From Gautieria morchelliformis (Eukaryota > Basidiomycota > Agaricomycetes > Gomphales > Gomphaceae): a stretch of DNA of 64,000 bases. Position numbers and translations under genes: made by a program. The stretch covers positions 493,133-557,132 of the forward strand of contig WHVA01000011.1 of assembly GCA_015179125.1 (NCBI GenBank), read 5' to 3'. Positions 33,616 through 43,498 of this stretch are shown here, in pieces (the stretch's first letter is position 1; each line of letters opens with the position of its first letter). The notes under the pieces were generated by a model. That model did no database searches. It had not been told where the DNA came from and saw nothing but the letters and a program-made list of their open reading frames with translations.

Positions 33616-34650
33616 ATCCACGTCGAATGTCTGTTCATAACCAGAAAGATTCGGGATAGGAGCGGGCGAAGGAGTGACGTCCGGTGGAAGGACCGGGACA
33701 TAGGAGAGTTGTCCAATCGCCGTGTTCGGGACGTAACCCAAGGATGGCGGGGACGGATGCGAACCAGGAACTGGTGGTGGCGATGTCATTGACGCAGTGT
33801 GGAGTTCGGGGATACTGTCGAAGATAGTCGGTGGGGAAATCATCGTACAGGCCATGGCGACCGTCATATGTGGGAGCATGAAACCGGTGCTGGAAGGAAA
33901 GGTAATTGAGAGAGAGCCCCAATCGATGGTGGGTTTCGTAGAGCGGAGCCACGGAAGCCCAAGAACAATCGCGGCCGAAGGGTGTAACTTTGTGACAAGT
34001 AGCGAAATGTCCTGAGAAGAGGAGTCGCTGAAGGTCAGACTAGTATCTAGGTATTTGTGAATGAAACCAGCAGTGGCTGGCTTTCCGTCGAAAAGGGAGA
34101 GCGCGATTGGCGAACGGAGTGATGTACATACGAAACCAGGACGAGAGGAAAAGGAGCTATCAATAAAATTGGAAGTGGCACCAGAGTCAATGAGAGTAGG
34201 GATTGAGTTAGAGAGACCGGGAAGGTGTACATGGATGATGAATGACGAATCGGAATGAGAGCAATAGATGCGAATAAACACGCTGGTGGTACAGAGTCAA
34301 TAGGGCTGGCATTCAGAGGTGTAAGATGGTTATTGGCAAGAGTTGTGGAGAATGAGTCAGAGTCTAATAGGAGAGATGGCCCAGGTCCGCCAAGTAGGGC
34401 AGAAAGCTGTGCAAAGGATTGATACGGGGGAGGGCGACCCATGAAGGGGTAAGGCTATCCCGCGAATAGACGAGGCTCAGGCCTGCCAGGCGAGGCAGGA
34501 ATCTGTAGAGAGGGGTGATGAACAAGAGGTTGTCCCACGAAGGGGAATAGGGCAGGCCTGCCAAGTAGGGCAGGAATGAATAGATGTGGCATGTAAAAAG
34601 GTGATGGATAGAATGAATGCTTTGACTGTAGTTTGTTAGTTCAATTATAC
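33616..34650 (-). pseudogene. Gypsy-1 protease region with reduced gag
   Basis: Minus-strand continuation of Gypsy-1 upstream of the Copia-1 insertion. It encodes an aspartic protease (PTLIDSGATSNFIDSSF, AAIVLGLPWLRSTKPTIDW) followed by the linker that leads into pol at 18,365. Between LTR and protease there is only a short Pro/Leu-rich frame (from about 34,442) containing PALLGRP- and QLSALLGGPGP-like repeats. No gag domain or zinc knuckle is present, and there is a frameshift near 34,280. Loss of gag by deletion is the simplest reading. Confidence 0.8.
34638..34648 (-). promoter_or_regulatory. Gypsy-1 self-priming primer-binding site
   Basis: Next to the 5' LTR end, AGTTCAATTAT (plus strand) is the exact reverse complement of 35,088-35,098 inside the LTR. 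That LTR segment lies 33 bases downstream (minus strand) of a TATAAGT box at 35,131-35,125, so it should be the 5' end of the RNA. Confidence 0.7.
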
Positions 34651-35680
34651 TGTCAAGATTGGTTTTCAGGCGTTAATATCGTGTATTAGTGAACACAGCG
34701 AATGCCCGAATAACTTGTGCGAATAAGTATGCCGTTCGGCGAATAAGTGAACCGATGAATGTTCACGAAACAAGAGGGTTGCCTGAACGGGGCTCGCCCT
34801 ATCTACAGTCGTAGCGAAATAGCTCGCAGCACTTGACGACATAACGTGCAAGATATCGCGGAAGGGCTGTCTAAGTTTCGACGGTCCCTTCGCTGGCGAA
34901 GGTGCTCCTTCAGAGTCCTTCGCCAACAGCACAGAAAATAGTTCGAAGGCTAAGGTAACGAAGATGAAGTATGAGAACTCACCAGTGATGCCTAAGTCCT
35001 TGGCTGGTTGAAGATAGAAATCTTCAAGGAGAGGCTCAAGACGATGATCACAGCGAGGTCAAGTTTGCACAAGATGGACGACGTATGATAATTGAACTGG
35101 GGAATATACATGCGAATGTAAACTACTTATATTGAATACTCGTACGGTATCAGCGAATAGGAAAGAGGCCGTCACGAGTCAGGGTTGGATAGGGGTGCGC
35201 AGTCATGATACTAAGGAGATGGAATAAACATACAATAGAGTGAGGGAAGAATGCGAACATGAAACGACAGAGAGTAAAAGGGGGCGAAGGCACTTATGGA
35301 CAAAACCATCTTGGGACCCGCATACATGCTACCCTGCACGGACTCTTGGTCTACTGGGTTGATCCCGCACGACCTATGGAAGGGACGCCCTGCGAACACG
35401 CATTGGCCATACGAACACCCAATGGGGTTGGATTAAGAAGGTGATGGGGCTAATGATGGACCATCATGCCGGGTGATTGGTATCGATCATATTTGATGGC
35501 GTGCCTGCTGGCGAAATGCGCGAGTAGCGAATAGCGGTTCGGAGGATGGGGTGAACAGTGAGTAGAGTAGACGTAGAGGAGGAGTGGTCGGTAGGTGCGG
35601 CGAACTCTGACGAAGATGCTAGGGAGTGACGAGGGGGAACATGGAGGTAGCGCGGTAGGAGAAATAAACCAGTCATGACA
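34651..35680 (-). repeat. Gypsy-1 5' LTR
   Basis: 1,030 bp, from TGTCATGAC to CTTGACA on the minus strand, complete. It reveals that the 3' LTR starts at 11,875 and is split after 14 bases. Confidence 0.92.
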
Positions 35681-35704
35681 GTGGTGGGGAAGCGGGCGGC
35701 GGCG

Positions 35705-35735
<31 letters not shown>

Positions 35736-36181
35736 GTATGGGCGCAGGTGCGGGGACGGGTTGGGCGACGACGTGAAGGACGTGGGGGGCGCACGCGTAC
35801 GTGGCGGGGTGAGGGGCGCGGAGGTGCTGGGGTGGGCGAGCTGGTGCAGGAGGACGGGGTGGTGGGGGAACGGGCGGCGGCGGGTGTGGGTGCAGGTACG
35901 CGTGCCCTGGGACACGAATGTGCCTGGGCCGTGGCGCTCTGCGGGAGTCGAGTGGTCAGACACCCTGGTATGAGGAATACGGGCCGGGATACTCACGGAA
36001 GTTGGCCACTGGGGTTATGGGGGAGTTGACAGGGAGCTGCTGGTACTTGACGGTGAGCCTGTGGAGCTAAGCGAAAAGGTGCGATTGAAGAAGTCTGTGG
36101 TGCGTGGTGTTGTCGATGGTGCAGCGCGGCAAGCCGCCTATTATGGCATAACCCGACCAAGTTTGACTTGCCTTACCAACA
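35681..36181 (+). repeat. Right continuation of the GC-rich minisatellite
   Basis: From the GTGGT duplication the hexamer array and its spacer (GTGGGCGAGCTGGTG) resume to about 35,925. Non-repetitive sequence without a recognised feature follows, up to the gene at 36,182. Confidence 0.75.
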
Positions 36182-38223
36182 ATGGGAAATAACAAAAATA
36201 AAAGACAGCCCACCAAGTCAACACGAGCAACAAAAAAGGTCAAAGAACCTCCAGAGGAACTGTTACCTGACATAGCGGGAATTCAGGGCAAAGGTTGGTT
36301 TATATATAATGATGCTATTTCAAGCTCACCAGTTATTTAGAATCTGTTCAAACTACTAGCACTTTTCGACCGAAACGTCAGGCGGCAAAAAAAGTAACTT
36401 TTGAAGACTTAGAATCTGAGTCAGGGTCTTCATATGAGGAAGAGACCCAGCCGGCTCAAAGTGCATCCGAGTCCGAAGCCGAGCCCAATGACCCTAATCG
36501 AGACTCAGAGTCTGAAGAGTTAGTAGAGGTGGCAGTTCCCAAACAGGTAAAGGATATTGATGAACCTGGTATGCCATCATATTTTTCATTTATAATTTGA
36601 TGCTCATTTCACGGCCTAGTAATTATCTTGCATGTTCCGGACGGCACTGAAGCCGAAGGGTTTGTTGAGCATGTGAAGCTTCCTGCCAATGTCAGTTACA
36701 AGAAGGTCGAGGAACGTATCTTCAAAGCGATAGGGTGCTATCAAACAGTGAAAAAGATGCCACACCTAGCTTACCGGCTCAAAGGTGTGCGAGATAAACA
36801 CCTTTCGAAACTGGCAAAAGAAGAGGACTGGGACAACCTCAAGGATGATGTGAAGGGCGCTCAGGCAAGGAAGAAAAAGGGAGATGCCAGTGGCGTGGAA
36901 GTAGACATTGTTCTGGATGAAAGTGTACATGTGCGTGTGACTTCGCATGGCAGCCGCATCTGATATTATAAGAATTATAGTACATTGCATCGCTTCGGCA
37001 TACACTTTCCAGGAAAAGGGACAAAACTGTGACAAATGCAGCTGGCAGGGGCAAAAAGAAGAAAGCTCGTATTCAGGACTTGAACGCCGATTCTGACACT
37101 GAAGGACCTGAGATCGAAGAGCATGGCCTACCGACAAAACAGGAAAGGGATTTCATGGAGGTGTTGAAGGCAGAGTATTCAAACTGTGGCAAACCGGCAT
37201 GTGCTTCAAAAGTCTGCAAACTGAATAAGAACGGAGAGCACACGCATTTATCATGGTGCCAACTCCAGTCCTGGGTAACAGCCTTGGTGAGTACAACCTT
37301 TGCATTTATATGTATTACTCGCTGCTAATAATGCGAATTTAGGTTTCTAACATTCACGGGGTCACTCTGAAAGTTCCTCCAAACAACGCTCACTTCGAAG
37401 ATTTCCATTATCACAAAGACTCCATTCAAAAAGAGAAGACCGATGAAGGGTCAACGGCGAACCTGCTCGGCGCTGCATTGGGTCTTCAAGGTTCATTTCC
37501 TATGATGATGTTCCCACCAATTGACTATCGAATGTTTGCTCAGAACATGGTCCTGAACCACCCTGTTACTCCAGTCAATCCTGACAAGAGACCGGAACAG
37601 TTGACCCCTGCGACTTCCGGTGACATCGCTTACCCAAGCATCGAAGAGTTTCTTGACGATGTCCGTAATTGGCCTGAGGCTAGGGGGCAGAACATTGACG
37701 AATTCAAAGGTAAATTTGAAGCAAACAACGTTTACTTCCTAAATGAACTGAAGGAGGTGATGGCTGATGTGCTCATGGCCAACATCGGGATGTCATGGGG
37801 TGACCCGAATTTCATCAAAGGAGCTCTGGGATCGCCAATAACACAGCAAATATCAATCAGAATTATGATGCCTAGCTTGATATGACCCATTTCTGATCAT
37901 GTTGGGGAAGTTTCCTTGATAGGTTAAAGCAACAGGATGCCGCGAAAAACCTCTCCACGGGCTTCAAGCCATTCTCCAAACTCTTGATTCAATGGTTAAC
38001 GCTTTCTCGGGAGACTGCTCTGGAATGGCTGACACCAGACTTCGTTAAGGTGAACACCGATGAGTACACTTTACAGGCCACCAAGCCATACAGGCAGTAT
38101 GTAACGATTGGGCTTGAATCTTTTTCAGACCTGCCAGAGAGTTGGGATTATGTTAATGAGGGGGAAATGACAGGTGAAGAGAGAGTCGAGGAGGGGGAAA
38201 TGACAGGTGAAGAGAGAGGATGA
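36182..38223 (+). CDS. Unrecognised spliced gene inside the TIR element
   Basis: Starts at ATG 36,182 (CCAACAATGGG context). Clear exons are 36,182-36,293, 36,341-36,568 and 36,620 to about 36,923, then one ending 37,286, one from 37,343 to about 37,8xx, and a last one from about 37,923 to 38,223. The boundaries between exons 3/4 and 5/6 are not resolved. The product has a basic N-terminus (KNKRQPTKSTRATKK), an acidic Ser/Glu stretch, and a compact middle (HVPDGTEAEGFVEHVKLP). A Cys/His cluster follows (CGKPACASKVC ... HTHLSWC) that may bind metal, then a C-terminus with an 11-residue unit repeated twice (EGEMTGEER). I do not recognise the family. Its place between the inverted repeats, beside a transposase, suggests an element-encoded nuclear protein. 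The final intron lacks an obvious GT donor, so decay is possible. Confidence 0.55.
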
Positions 38224-38414
38224 GCTGGGAAAGACCGCATGTAACGCATGACATATAATATTATGAGATCCTGTAGCCACTGTAGGAAGAGCGGGCACTT
38301 ACAATGAGTATTTTTTGCACTACTAAGTGTTGTTTACCAACATCATCCATCACATTGCAGATAATTTTCGACATTCTGACAACAAAAAAATTACATTACA
38401 GTAGTACAACTGCA
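38224..38414. other. Gap between convergent genes of the TIR element
   Basis: 190 bp of AT-rich sequence between the stop codons of the plus-strand gene and the minus-strand transposase. I looked here and at 39,621-39,840 for short inverted repeats with flanking TA and found none. Confidence 0.5.
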
Positions 38415-39620
38415 CTACAGATAGCCACAGTCCTTCATCCACCCTCGTGCATGTCTGCGTGTAATCCGATCCAGTGCCTCGTAGAGAAACATGAATAGCT
38501 TAGCCCTCTCCTTACTTGCAACACATGCACGGAACTCGGCACCATGACGTCTGAGGTGAGCTTTGAGGAAGGAGAATGATTCTTTGATTGGGTTGAGATT
38601 GGGCGAGTACGGCGGAAGATACATCAGTTTGATTCCTCTGCAAATGCAAGATTAGACACTAGTGAAAACAGTTTATAATGGTAAAAACCTTTGGGCACAT
38701 AAGAGTGAGACCTCAGGTATGTGGTGAATGGCGCAGTTATCCATAACAAGAACACTCTGTGGTGCCGGGTAAGGGTTCATTACCTCTAAAAGGCCCTTCA
38801 GAAAACCAAGGAACTCTGGACCGTCGTATGCCCCTAATTTGATATGGCTATAGATGATTCCATCTTGTGAGAGCGCCGGAAGGATTGAAAATCTGAGTGG
38901 ATATTAGCGATACAATAATGGAGGCCTGTGCACAAATCGTTACCTTTTGCCCCTTTGGAAACGTGCTCGCACTCGAGGCCTATATCCCTTGTAAGCCCAT
39001 CCCATTAGTCTATACGTTGTGTGAAGGTCAATTGCGCTTTCATCTGTGAAAACCAAATGGTCCGGTGGTTCACTACCAATACGAAACTGGAAAGCAGTCT
39101 GCGAGGCTTCACAGCGCTCTGCGGCTGCCCGTGAAAGCTGGATTGGAGACAAATATAAAGGTTGTAATTCTTCGAGGATTTAATGACTCACTTTCTTTCT
39201 TTGCAAGCCAAGATGTCGAAGCGTCCTCCAGACAGTTGATATACTTACTAAAATACCATGCTGCACCTCTAGCTCTTCGACAAGCTCATCGAGGTAAAGA
39301 TCAGGCGAGCATTCAAGAAGCGCAAGAAGAAACTGTTATAAAATAAAATAAGCTACAGCTAAACACAGACATGAATTACTTACTTCACTCTGAGCTGAGG
39401 TCATTTTTGACCCATGAGATAGCCGCTTTGGCTCTGCCACGACGTCTCCAACATCCCGCCAGAGTTTGATTGTGCGTTGAACTACATGTAGTGACATATC
39501 GAGGTCAATTGCAATATCGGTTGATTTCTTGTTGAGCTTGAGTTTTTGGTGTATAACGCGATCCCGCAGATCCTTGCTGCACATGTGACGAACAGGTTTA
39601 GGGTTGCCAGGGCGAGGCAT
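38415..39620 (-). CDS. Tc1/mariner-type DDE_3 transposase
   Basis: Five exons splice cleanly: 39,620-39,384, 39,332-39,192, 39,137-38,944, 38,892-38,689 and 38,637-38,415, giving 332 residues without a stop. An N-terminal helix-turn-helix (LRDRVIHQKLKLNKKSTDIA) precedes a DDE_3 domain with VFTDESAID (Asp about 158), VLVMDNCAIHH (Asp about 242) and YSPNLNPIKESF. The position expected for the catalytic Glu, 35 residues after the second Asp, is Lys 277; Glu follows one residue later. Family members normally read NPIEE. The enzyme may therefore be inactive despite the intact frame. It could mobilise the surrounding TIR element or be an insertion of its own. Confidence 0.9.
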
Positions 39621-40340
39621 ATGAGCGATGGTGTGGGTAGTACATACAAGGAGAACGGAAGTTCCCAAAACACACACCCTGACCAAGAATTCTATGACAT
39701 GAATCGTGCGACAGCATTTGCACCCTTACTCCCAATGCTGAACCCCAACTCAAGTGTAATTTTCAGGTGTCGAATGGCCACTATCCCGTTTTTATTGGTG
39801 AGTTTGCTACTTATGCTTACTTTACATCCTCGCTGAAAGAGCTGTCACGCGTCCCAACTACAAGTCCACCATTGTGACTTGAAGCGCCCCTTCTACTCGT
39901 ACAAGCACGAGCAGTTCCTTCCTGTCGTCCACCCGCACCCCAACCGACCGCGGCTCCATCACTCCTACCGTCAACACCCTCGCGATGACCACCGCCACGT
40001 CCCGTGCCTCCACGCACTACCGCAACACCAACTGCGGCGACGCCCTCGCACGCCTCGAGGGCTGCCAGCCCAGTCGTGTCACGTCCGCGCTCCCGTCCTC
40101 TACCGGCTGCCGTTTGGGCCGGTATCCCCCATGTCCCCTGCGTGGAGTCCCCTGGGTGTCAAGGTGTGTCGACGCCCCTGCACCCTGCTAACCGTATGCC
40201 CAGTCTCCTCACGATGAGCTCCATGTCGTCCGTGCTGCAATCGCACCCGCACCTGCACCCGTACCTGCACCCGTACTGCACCCGCACCCGCACCTGCACC
40301 TGCACCCGCACCTGCACCTGCACCCGCACCCGCCGCCACC
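39621..40340. other. GC-rich inner flank of right TIR
   Basis: After about 220 bp of ordinary sequence the composition becomes strongly C-rich. From about 40,245 to 40,340 there is a CACCCG/CACCTG hexamer array, the inverse of the left-hand minisatellite. A long plus-strand frame (40,004-40,669) runs through the array and the TIR and is probably not a gene. Confidence 0.6.
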
Positions 40341-40938
40341 CGCTCCCCCACCACCCCGTCCTCCTACACCAGCTCGCCCACCCCAGCACCTCCGCGCCCC
40401 TCACCCCACCGCATATGTGTGCGCCCCCGCGGTTTCCGAGCTCAAGAATGTGTCAGGATTGGCGAAGTTGCCTTATGGTGCATTGGCACTCGGTGCGGAA
40501 GGGATCAAAGATTTCGGGGCTTATGCTACACAGGAGGAAATCCGACATCGAGAATGAACGCCTACCGTCAGATCTCACTGATCCAATGTCAGAAGAAGCT
40601 AAGCCCTTCCTCTCCAATCCTATGACACCCTCTTCTGGAGATTCTCCTGTAGTGGGTTCTCACCATTAGTACAAAGTAGCAAACAAAATTAAAACCTGCA
40701 TTGAACTACATACAGTAAGCTAAGCTTGACATTGTTCCCCCCTCAGCACCCAAAATGCAAAATAAAAAATGCTTGTTTTATTTGGATTTTTTAGTTCTAT
40801 GCCCTAGCTATGGTCCACATAGCTTCAGATATGAAATTTCAAGCGAATCGGAGCGATATCAAGCAAGATATCGTTGTTCGAAGTTTGCGCGCTAAAACGG
40901 AGGCAAATCCGACGCGCGCCTTAGGTACTGCAAACGGG
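40341..40938 (-). repeat. Right terminal inverted repeat
   Basis: 598 bp, reverse complement of 9,315-9,911 with minor differences, ending GGTACTGCAAACGGG. Unlike the left arm it is uninterrupted and runs directly into the hexamer array. Confidence 0.85.
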
Positions 40939-41369
40939 CATGGCGCTCATTACAACCCTTGCAGCAAAAAAATTAAGAAGCTATCATTTGATGGCTGGCC
41001 CGTCAGACAGGCTTGGCGCAATGAATAGTAGATACCATGAAGGAGACACAAAACGTCAACCCGCTCCCTGCATACAACCTTGACCACTCTATCATTGCGC
41101 TGAAAGATTATGAGCGCTGTTTGCTGGGCGCTATTGTCAAAGTTCATGTTACTTTGATTCACTACCTAATTGGCAAGAAAGGGAGCACAATGGTAGCGGA
41201 TGTGTGGGAGATGATAGTGCTCCAGCCCACTGCCTCAGGAACTGCCTCAGAGTCCAACAAAGATGTCCTTAATATCTGGGCCCTCTTCCACAACACAGAA
41301 GAAACAGAAATAGCTTACAAGTCTACACATATACAGTACAAAATTGCGACTTGGAGGCCTGCGTCGTGA
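40939..41369 (+). pseudogene. Right half of the split unknown gene, decayed
   Basis: Immediately outside the right TIR is an acceptor-like CCTTGCAG (to about 40,964) followed by coding-like sequence in three adjoining frames: FDGWPVRQAWRNE, then RYHEGDTKR, then from about 41,046 a longer frame (NPLPAYNLDHSIIALKDYERC, GAIVKVHVTLIHYLIGKKG). The frame changes within about 60 bp suggest small indels. I infer this is the 3' part of the gene whose left exons end at 9,295. The family is unknown. The evidence is position and splice signals, not homology. Confidence 0.4.
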
Positions 41370-41630
41370 GGCCGTGTTCAATCTCACATACAATTGCGAG
41401 CAAGGGTTCTGCCGGGGTTCTGCCGGGCACATGCCGGCCCTCCCTCTAGTTTCGTAATACAAACCAAAAAAAGTATTTACGGGCGGTCCGCGCAGTGGAC
41501 CAGTGGCGTCAAGTTATTCAAAGTCAGAAGTTTACAGAAGTTCGATGTACGAGAATACTTACTGTGCACGCCTGTATCGAGGCAGTTATCTCTGCTTAAC
41601 TCGTCATTTCATTACTACTATCTTGCCCCA

Positions 41631-43498
41631 ATGACTTCCCATGCTCCCGAGCCCAATGAGACCAGTCCTTTTCTCCCGGCAGGGGGAAGTTCTTCCAATT
41701 ATTTGGACGACATTACCGAAGGAGATCGCGAGCAGCACCCAGTCAGGGATGATGATGAGAGGTCAAGCTCAAGTTCAGGGATCAGGATCAGTGCAGATAT
41801 CAAAAGGCAGCTTTACATGTCCCACTTTCTGTCGACCTGGAACTCTCGGGTCTTTGAGTTTGGTGCGATCCTGTTCATTGCATCCATCTTTCCAGGAACC
41901 CTTCTCCCGGCCTCTCTGTATGCCCTGGTTCGTGCGGCATCTGCAATTTGCTTCGCGCCTGCAGTCGGCCACTACATTGACACAGGAAACCGTCTAGCGG
42001 TGGTGAGATTTTCTATTGGCAAGTCCAACTGCCTCCCCTTTCATTAATACATAAAGACTGGGCTGATCATTATTCAATGCATATGTAGTTGTACAGCGGG
42101 CAGCAGTGGCTGTATCGTGTTTATGCTTTTGGGCATTGGCGACAAACTCCCTGATTATTCCTCGGGTCCAATCGATGATATTAGTCTTGTTAGTCTTCTT
42201 GGCCTGTGTGGAAAAGTTATGCTCCATCATGAACCTTGTGGCGGTCGAGCGAGACTGGGTGAGATTTATAGCTCCCAAGTTAATGTGACTACGTTTACCA
42301 GGATAGTAGGTGGTAGTCATCGCGGGACCAAACAATCCTGGCCTGAAAAGTTAGTTTAAATATTTCTTCGATGTTATGTTGCTAAGCGGCTATGGACAGT
42401 TCTAAACTCTCAAATGCGCCGAATCGATCTTTTCTGCAAGCTCGCTGGCCCACTTGCCATAGCTCTGATTGAGGGGGTCTCGACAACCATGGCCATTTTA
42501 GTAACGCTTGGGTTAAACGTGTCGTCGGTGATAGTCGAATACTATGGGATCGCAAAGGTGTGCCTGTTGCGCTCTGAAGATACTTCTAGTCCAATGTCAT
42601 TAGGTCTACAGGATGGTCCCGGCTCTCCACGAGCCTCGCTCTCACGTTTTGTCCTCAGACACCCCTGAACGCAACCAACCAGTAGCTTCTGTAGTGCGAC
42701 GAACCTTCGTGCACCTCAGCTCGTGGTTCCGATTAAACTACGAAGCACTCTCATCTTATATATGTCACCCGGTATTTCTCCCCTCAATCGCGCTCTCGCT
42801 GCTCTATTTCACCGTACTCAATTTTTCTGGACAAATGGTAACCTACCTTCTATCTGTTGGATACAGTGCAACCCACATTGCCCTCATTCGCACCATATCA
42901 GTCGCATTCGAGATATCTGCTACGTGGCTTGCCCCCCTCGCCATGAACAGAGTCGGTCCGATCCGGGCTGGGCTGTGGTTTATCAGTTGGCAAGGTATTT
43001 GTGTAACTGGCACGGTAACCTTCTTTTGGAGAGCGCAGCCACTTGTTGCTGCATCAGGGTTGGTAGCTGGCGTGATCACGAGCCGGGTCGGCCTATGGGG
43101 ATTCGACCTGTGTGCGCAGATGGTCATCCAGGAGGTAAGCACCTGCAGAATCCCGGCTTGTACTGAGTAACAAGCCTTTGGACGTTGCCACAATTTAGGG
43201 GGTTGAATCGGACTTCAGGGGGTCCTTCTCTTCTCTGGAAGCCTCCTTTCAGAATGCATTCGAGCTTTGCTCGTACGCATTGACAATCATATTTGCGCGT
43301 CCGGACCAATTTCGTTATCCCGTGTCAATGAGCTCTGTGGTTGTGTTAGTCGCTGGAGGCCTGTATGCGCTGTTCGTGAGGAAGAGGCGAGGGCATTTGC
43401 TGCACTTGTCAGCGTGTATGCCGCTAGTAGGTAAGGGCAGGGAGGAAGGAAGGACTGGCGACACAGCCAGAGTCGAGTTTAGTGGCCAAGATTATTAG
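41631..43498 (+). CDS. Ferroportin-like iron exporter (SLC40 family)
   Basis: Six exons give 528 residues: 41,631-42,018, 42,089-42,258, 42,310-42,349, 42,400-42,557, 42,604-43,134, 43,199-43,498. Ferroportins are multi-span membrane proteins of the major facilitator superfamily that export ferrous iron. Diagnostic stretches are MSHFLSTWNSRVFEFG at the first helix, PAVGHYIDTGNRLAVVR, NLVAVERDW, MRRIDLFCKLAGP, the hydrophobic helices around TYLLSVGYSATHIALIR, and TSRVGLWGFDLCAQMVIQE near the C-terminus. The N-terminal ~60 residues are Ser/Asp/Glu-rich and cytosolic-looking. The ATG at 41,631 follows CCCCA and is the first that starts this domain. Intron 1 begins GC (G|GCAAGT) and ends TAG; only this junction keeps the conserved frame. 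No stop or frameshift, so it is likely functional. Confidence 0.88.

Larger units (their letters stand above)
11875..35680 (-). mobile_element. Gypsy-1, Ty3/Gypsy chromovirus with nested inserts
   Basis: Oriented on the minus strand. The 5' LTR is 34,651-35,680 and the 3' LTR is 11,875-13,901, itself interrupted. GTGGT flanks the element at 11,870-11,874 and 35,681-35,685, the 5-bp target duplication, within the hexamer minisatellite. The order on the minus strand is LTR, protease, reverse transcriptase, RNase H, integrase, chromodomain, LTR. Copia-1 splits the coding region at 18,366-33,615. A normal-length gag is missing, so the copy is defective. About 16 substitutions separate roughly 1,010 bp of aligned LTR sequence, making it the oldest of the measurable nested elements. 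Confidence 0.9.
9315..40938. mobile_element. DNA-transposon-like element with ~600-bp TIRs
   Basis: The left end begins CCCGTTTGCAGTACCTA and the right end is its reverse complement. The inverted similarity continues inward for about 597 bp (9,315-9,911 with 40,341-40,938). Both arms then lead into GC-rich GGTGCG/GGTGCA hexamer arrays. A CA dinucleotide lies immediately outside both ends (9,313-9,314 and 40,939-40,940), a possible 2-bp target duplication. Without the solo LTR and Gypsy-1, the element is about 6.3 kb and holds an unrecognised spliced gene (36,182-38,223, plus) and a DDE_3 transposase (38,415-39,620, minus). I found no separate short TIRs around that transposase, so it may belong to this element. 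The superfamily is not established. Confidence 0.55.

Noticed and set aside
34666..34932. 88-codon frame also present at 12,888-13,154
   Set aside because: It lies wholly inside both Gypsy-1 LTRs, with no start context or family; treated as LTR sequence.
38224..39850. Short TIRs for the DDE_3 transposase
   Set aside because: I compared both flanks and found no convincing inverted pair next to TA, so no separate Tc1 element was called.
40004..40669. 221-codon plus-strand frame
   Set aside because: It runs through the hexamer array and the right TIR. Its C-terminal part recurs inverted at 9,583-9,954, so it is repeat sequence.
41394..41630. Longer N-terminus for the ferroportin-like protein
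   Set aside because: The frame is open upstream but without an ATG in good context or family similarity; ATG 41,631 starts the typical acidic N-terminus.
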